Origin: Himantopus leucocephalus | Lineage: Eukaryota > Chordata > Aves > Charadriiformes > Recurvirostridae | Assembly (NCBI GenBank): GCA_003993805.1 | Contig: RSEF01000031.1 | Location: 20,517,552 to 20,581,551 of the forward strand | Reading direction: 5' to 3' | DNA: 64,000 nucleotides | Part shown: positions 63,755 through 64,000 of the stretch, one piece after another | How positions within the stretch are numbered: the first letter of the stretch is position 1 | Layout: the number at the start of each line of letters is the position of its first letter | Notes under the pieces: generated by a model | What the model saw: only the letters and a program-made list of their open reading frames with translations | Told to the model about the DNA's origin: nothing | The model's database searches: none | Translations under genes and position numbers: made by a program

Positions 63755-64000
63755 GCTAAACAATGCATTAATACATTTTTCCAGCTCCCAGACTCCTCCA
63801 ATATACTTACCCATTTGAAATCTGCTCATTTACCTGATGTGACAACTGTACTGTTACAACAGTAGCAATTTCAAATAAACAATTTAAGATATTCTGGATA
63901 CAGTAAATATATCTTCATATGATTTATATTCTTAACACTTACTGAGCCAAATAACATTTTGTTCAGTAATTCTTGATTACATTAGGTAATTACAGAGGGG

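Larger units (their letters stand above)
62033..64000. other. Unique AT-rich non-coding sequence
   Basis: No gene or interspersed repeat is recognisable. It contains a hairpin at 62747-62774, an A-run near 63170 and a T15 run at 63740-63754. The longest frames are under 80 codons. Confidence 0.65.

Noticed and set aside
1..64000. CRISPR arrays, operons, tRNA or rRNA genes, integrated phage
   Set aside because: I saw no regularly spaced repeats, no compact same-strand gene clusters, and no tRNA box pairs or rRNA stretches. The repeats are those of a sauropsid nuclear genome.

Overview
This window looks like AT-rich, gene-poor vertebrate DNA, most probably from a bird. The main evidence is its repeats: the recognisable mobile elements are almost all CR1 LINE fragments with the CR1 3' end (ATTCTATG-like octamers) and a decayed CR1 reverse transcriptase, plus one candidate long terminal repeat of avian ERVL type. 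Crocodilians and turtles also carry CR1, so bird is an inference. There are no bacterial features (operons, ribosome binding sites, CRISPR arrays). I found no protein-coding exon that I can assign to a known gene. Open reading frames are short (mostly 60-125 codons), scattered over both strands, and about what chance gives in 64 kb.

Layout. 1-8080 is unique non-coding DNA, broken by a CR1 3' tip at 3153-3194 that runs into a 100-N gap. 8139-9135 holds the best element: a 5'-truncated CR1 on the minus strand with the end of its reverse-transcriptase ORF, carrying an in-frame stop and a frameshift. Its 3' tip is present twice, as two identical 61-base copies separated by one N, which looks like an assembly error. 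9136-15912 is unique sequence with a short tandem duplication and a GC-richer patch near 15.2-15.7 kb. 15913-16844 is a candidate solo LTR. 19985-20780 is a purine-rich block that may be a very old interspersed repeat. 20781-45717 is a long, nearly featureless AT-rich stretch with one exon-like reading frame on the minus strand near 29.0-29.4 kb and one 14-G run beside a single N. 45718-45842 is a CR1 3' end on the plus strand. 48.9-50.1 kb is locally GC-richer and contains a short Tyr/Pro/His-rich reading frame behind a good splice-acceptor-like sequence. 57775-57945 is an old CR1 remnant, and 61801-62032 is another CR1 with a 100-N gap inside it. The remainder is unique AT-rich sequence with homopolymer runs, small tandem duplications and short inverted repeats.

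There is no set of genes here that works together, and I do not see a new biological system. The window reads as a gene desert or the inside of a very large intron. The items most worth a second look are the assembly artefact at 8139-8261, the CR1-associated gaps, the candidate LTR, the possible ancient repeat at about 20 kb, and two unassigned reading frames (about 29.0-29.4 kb minus, 49.5 kb plus).
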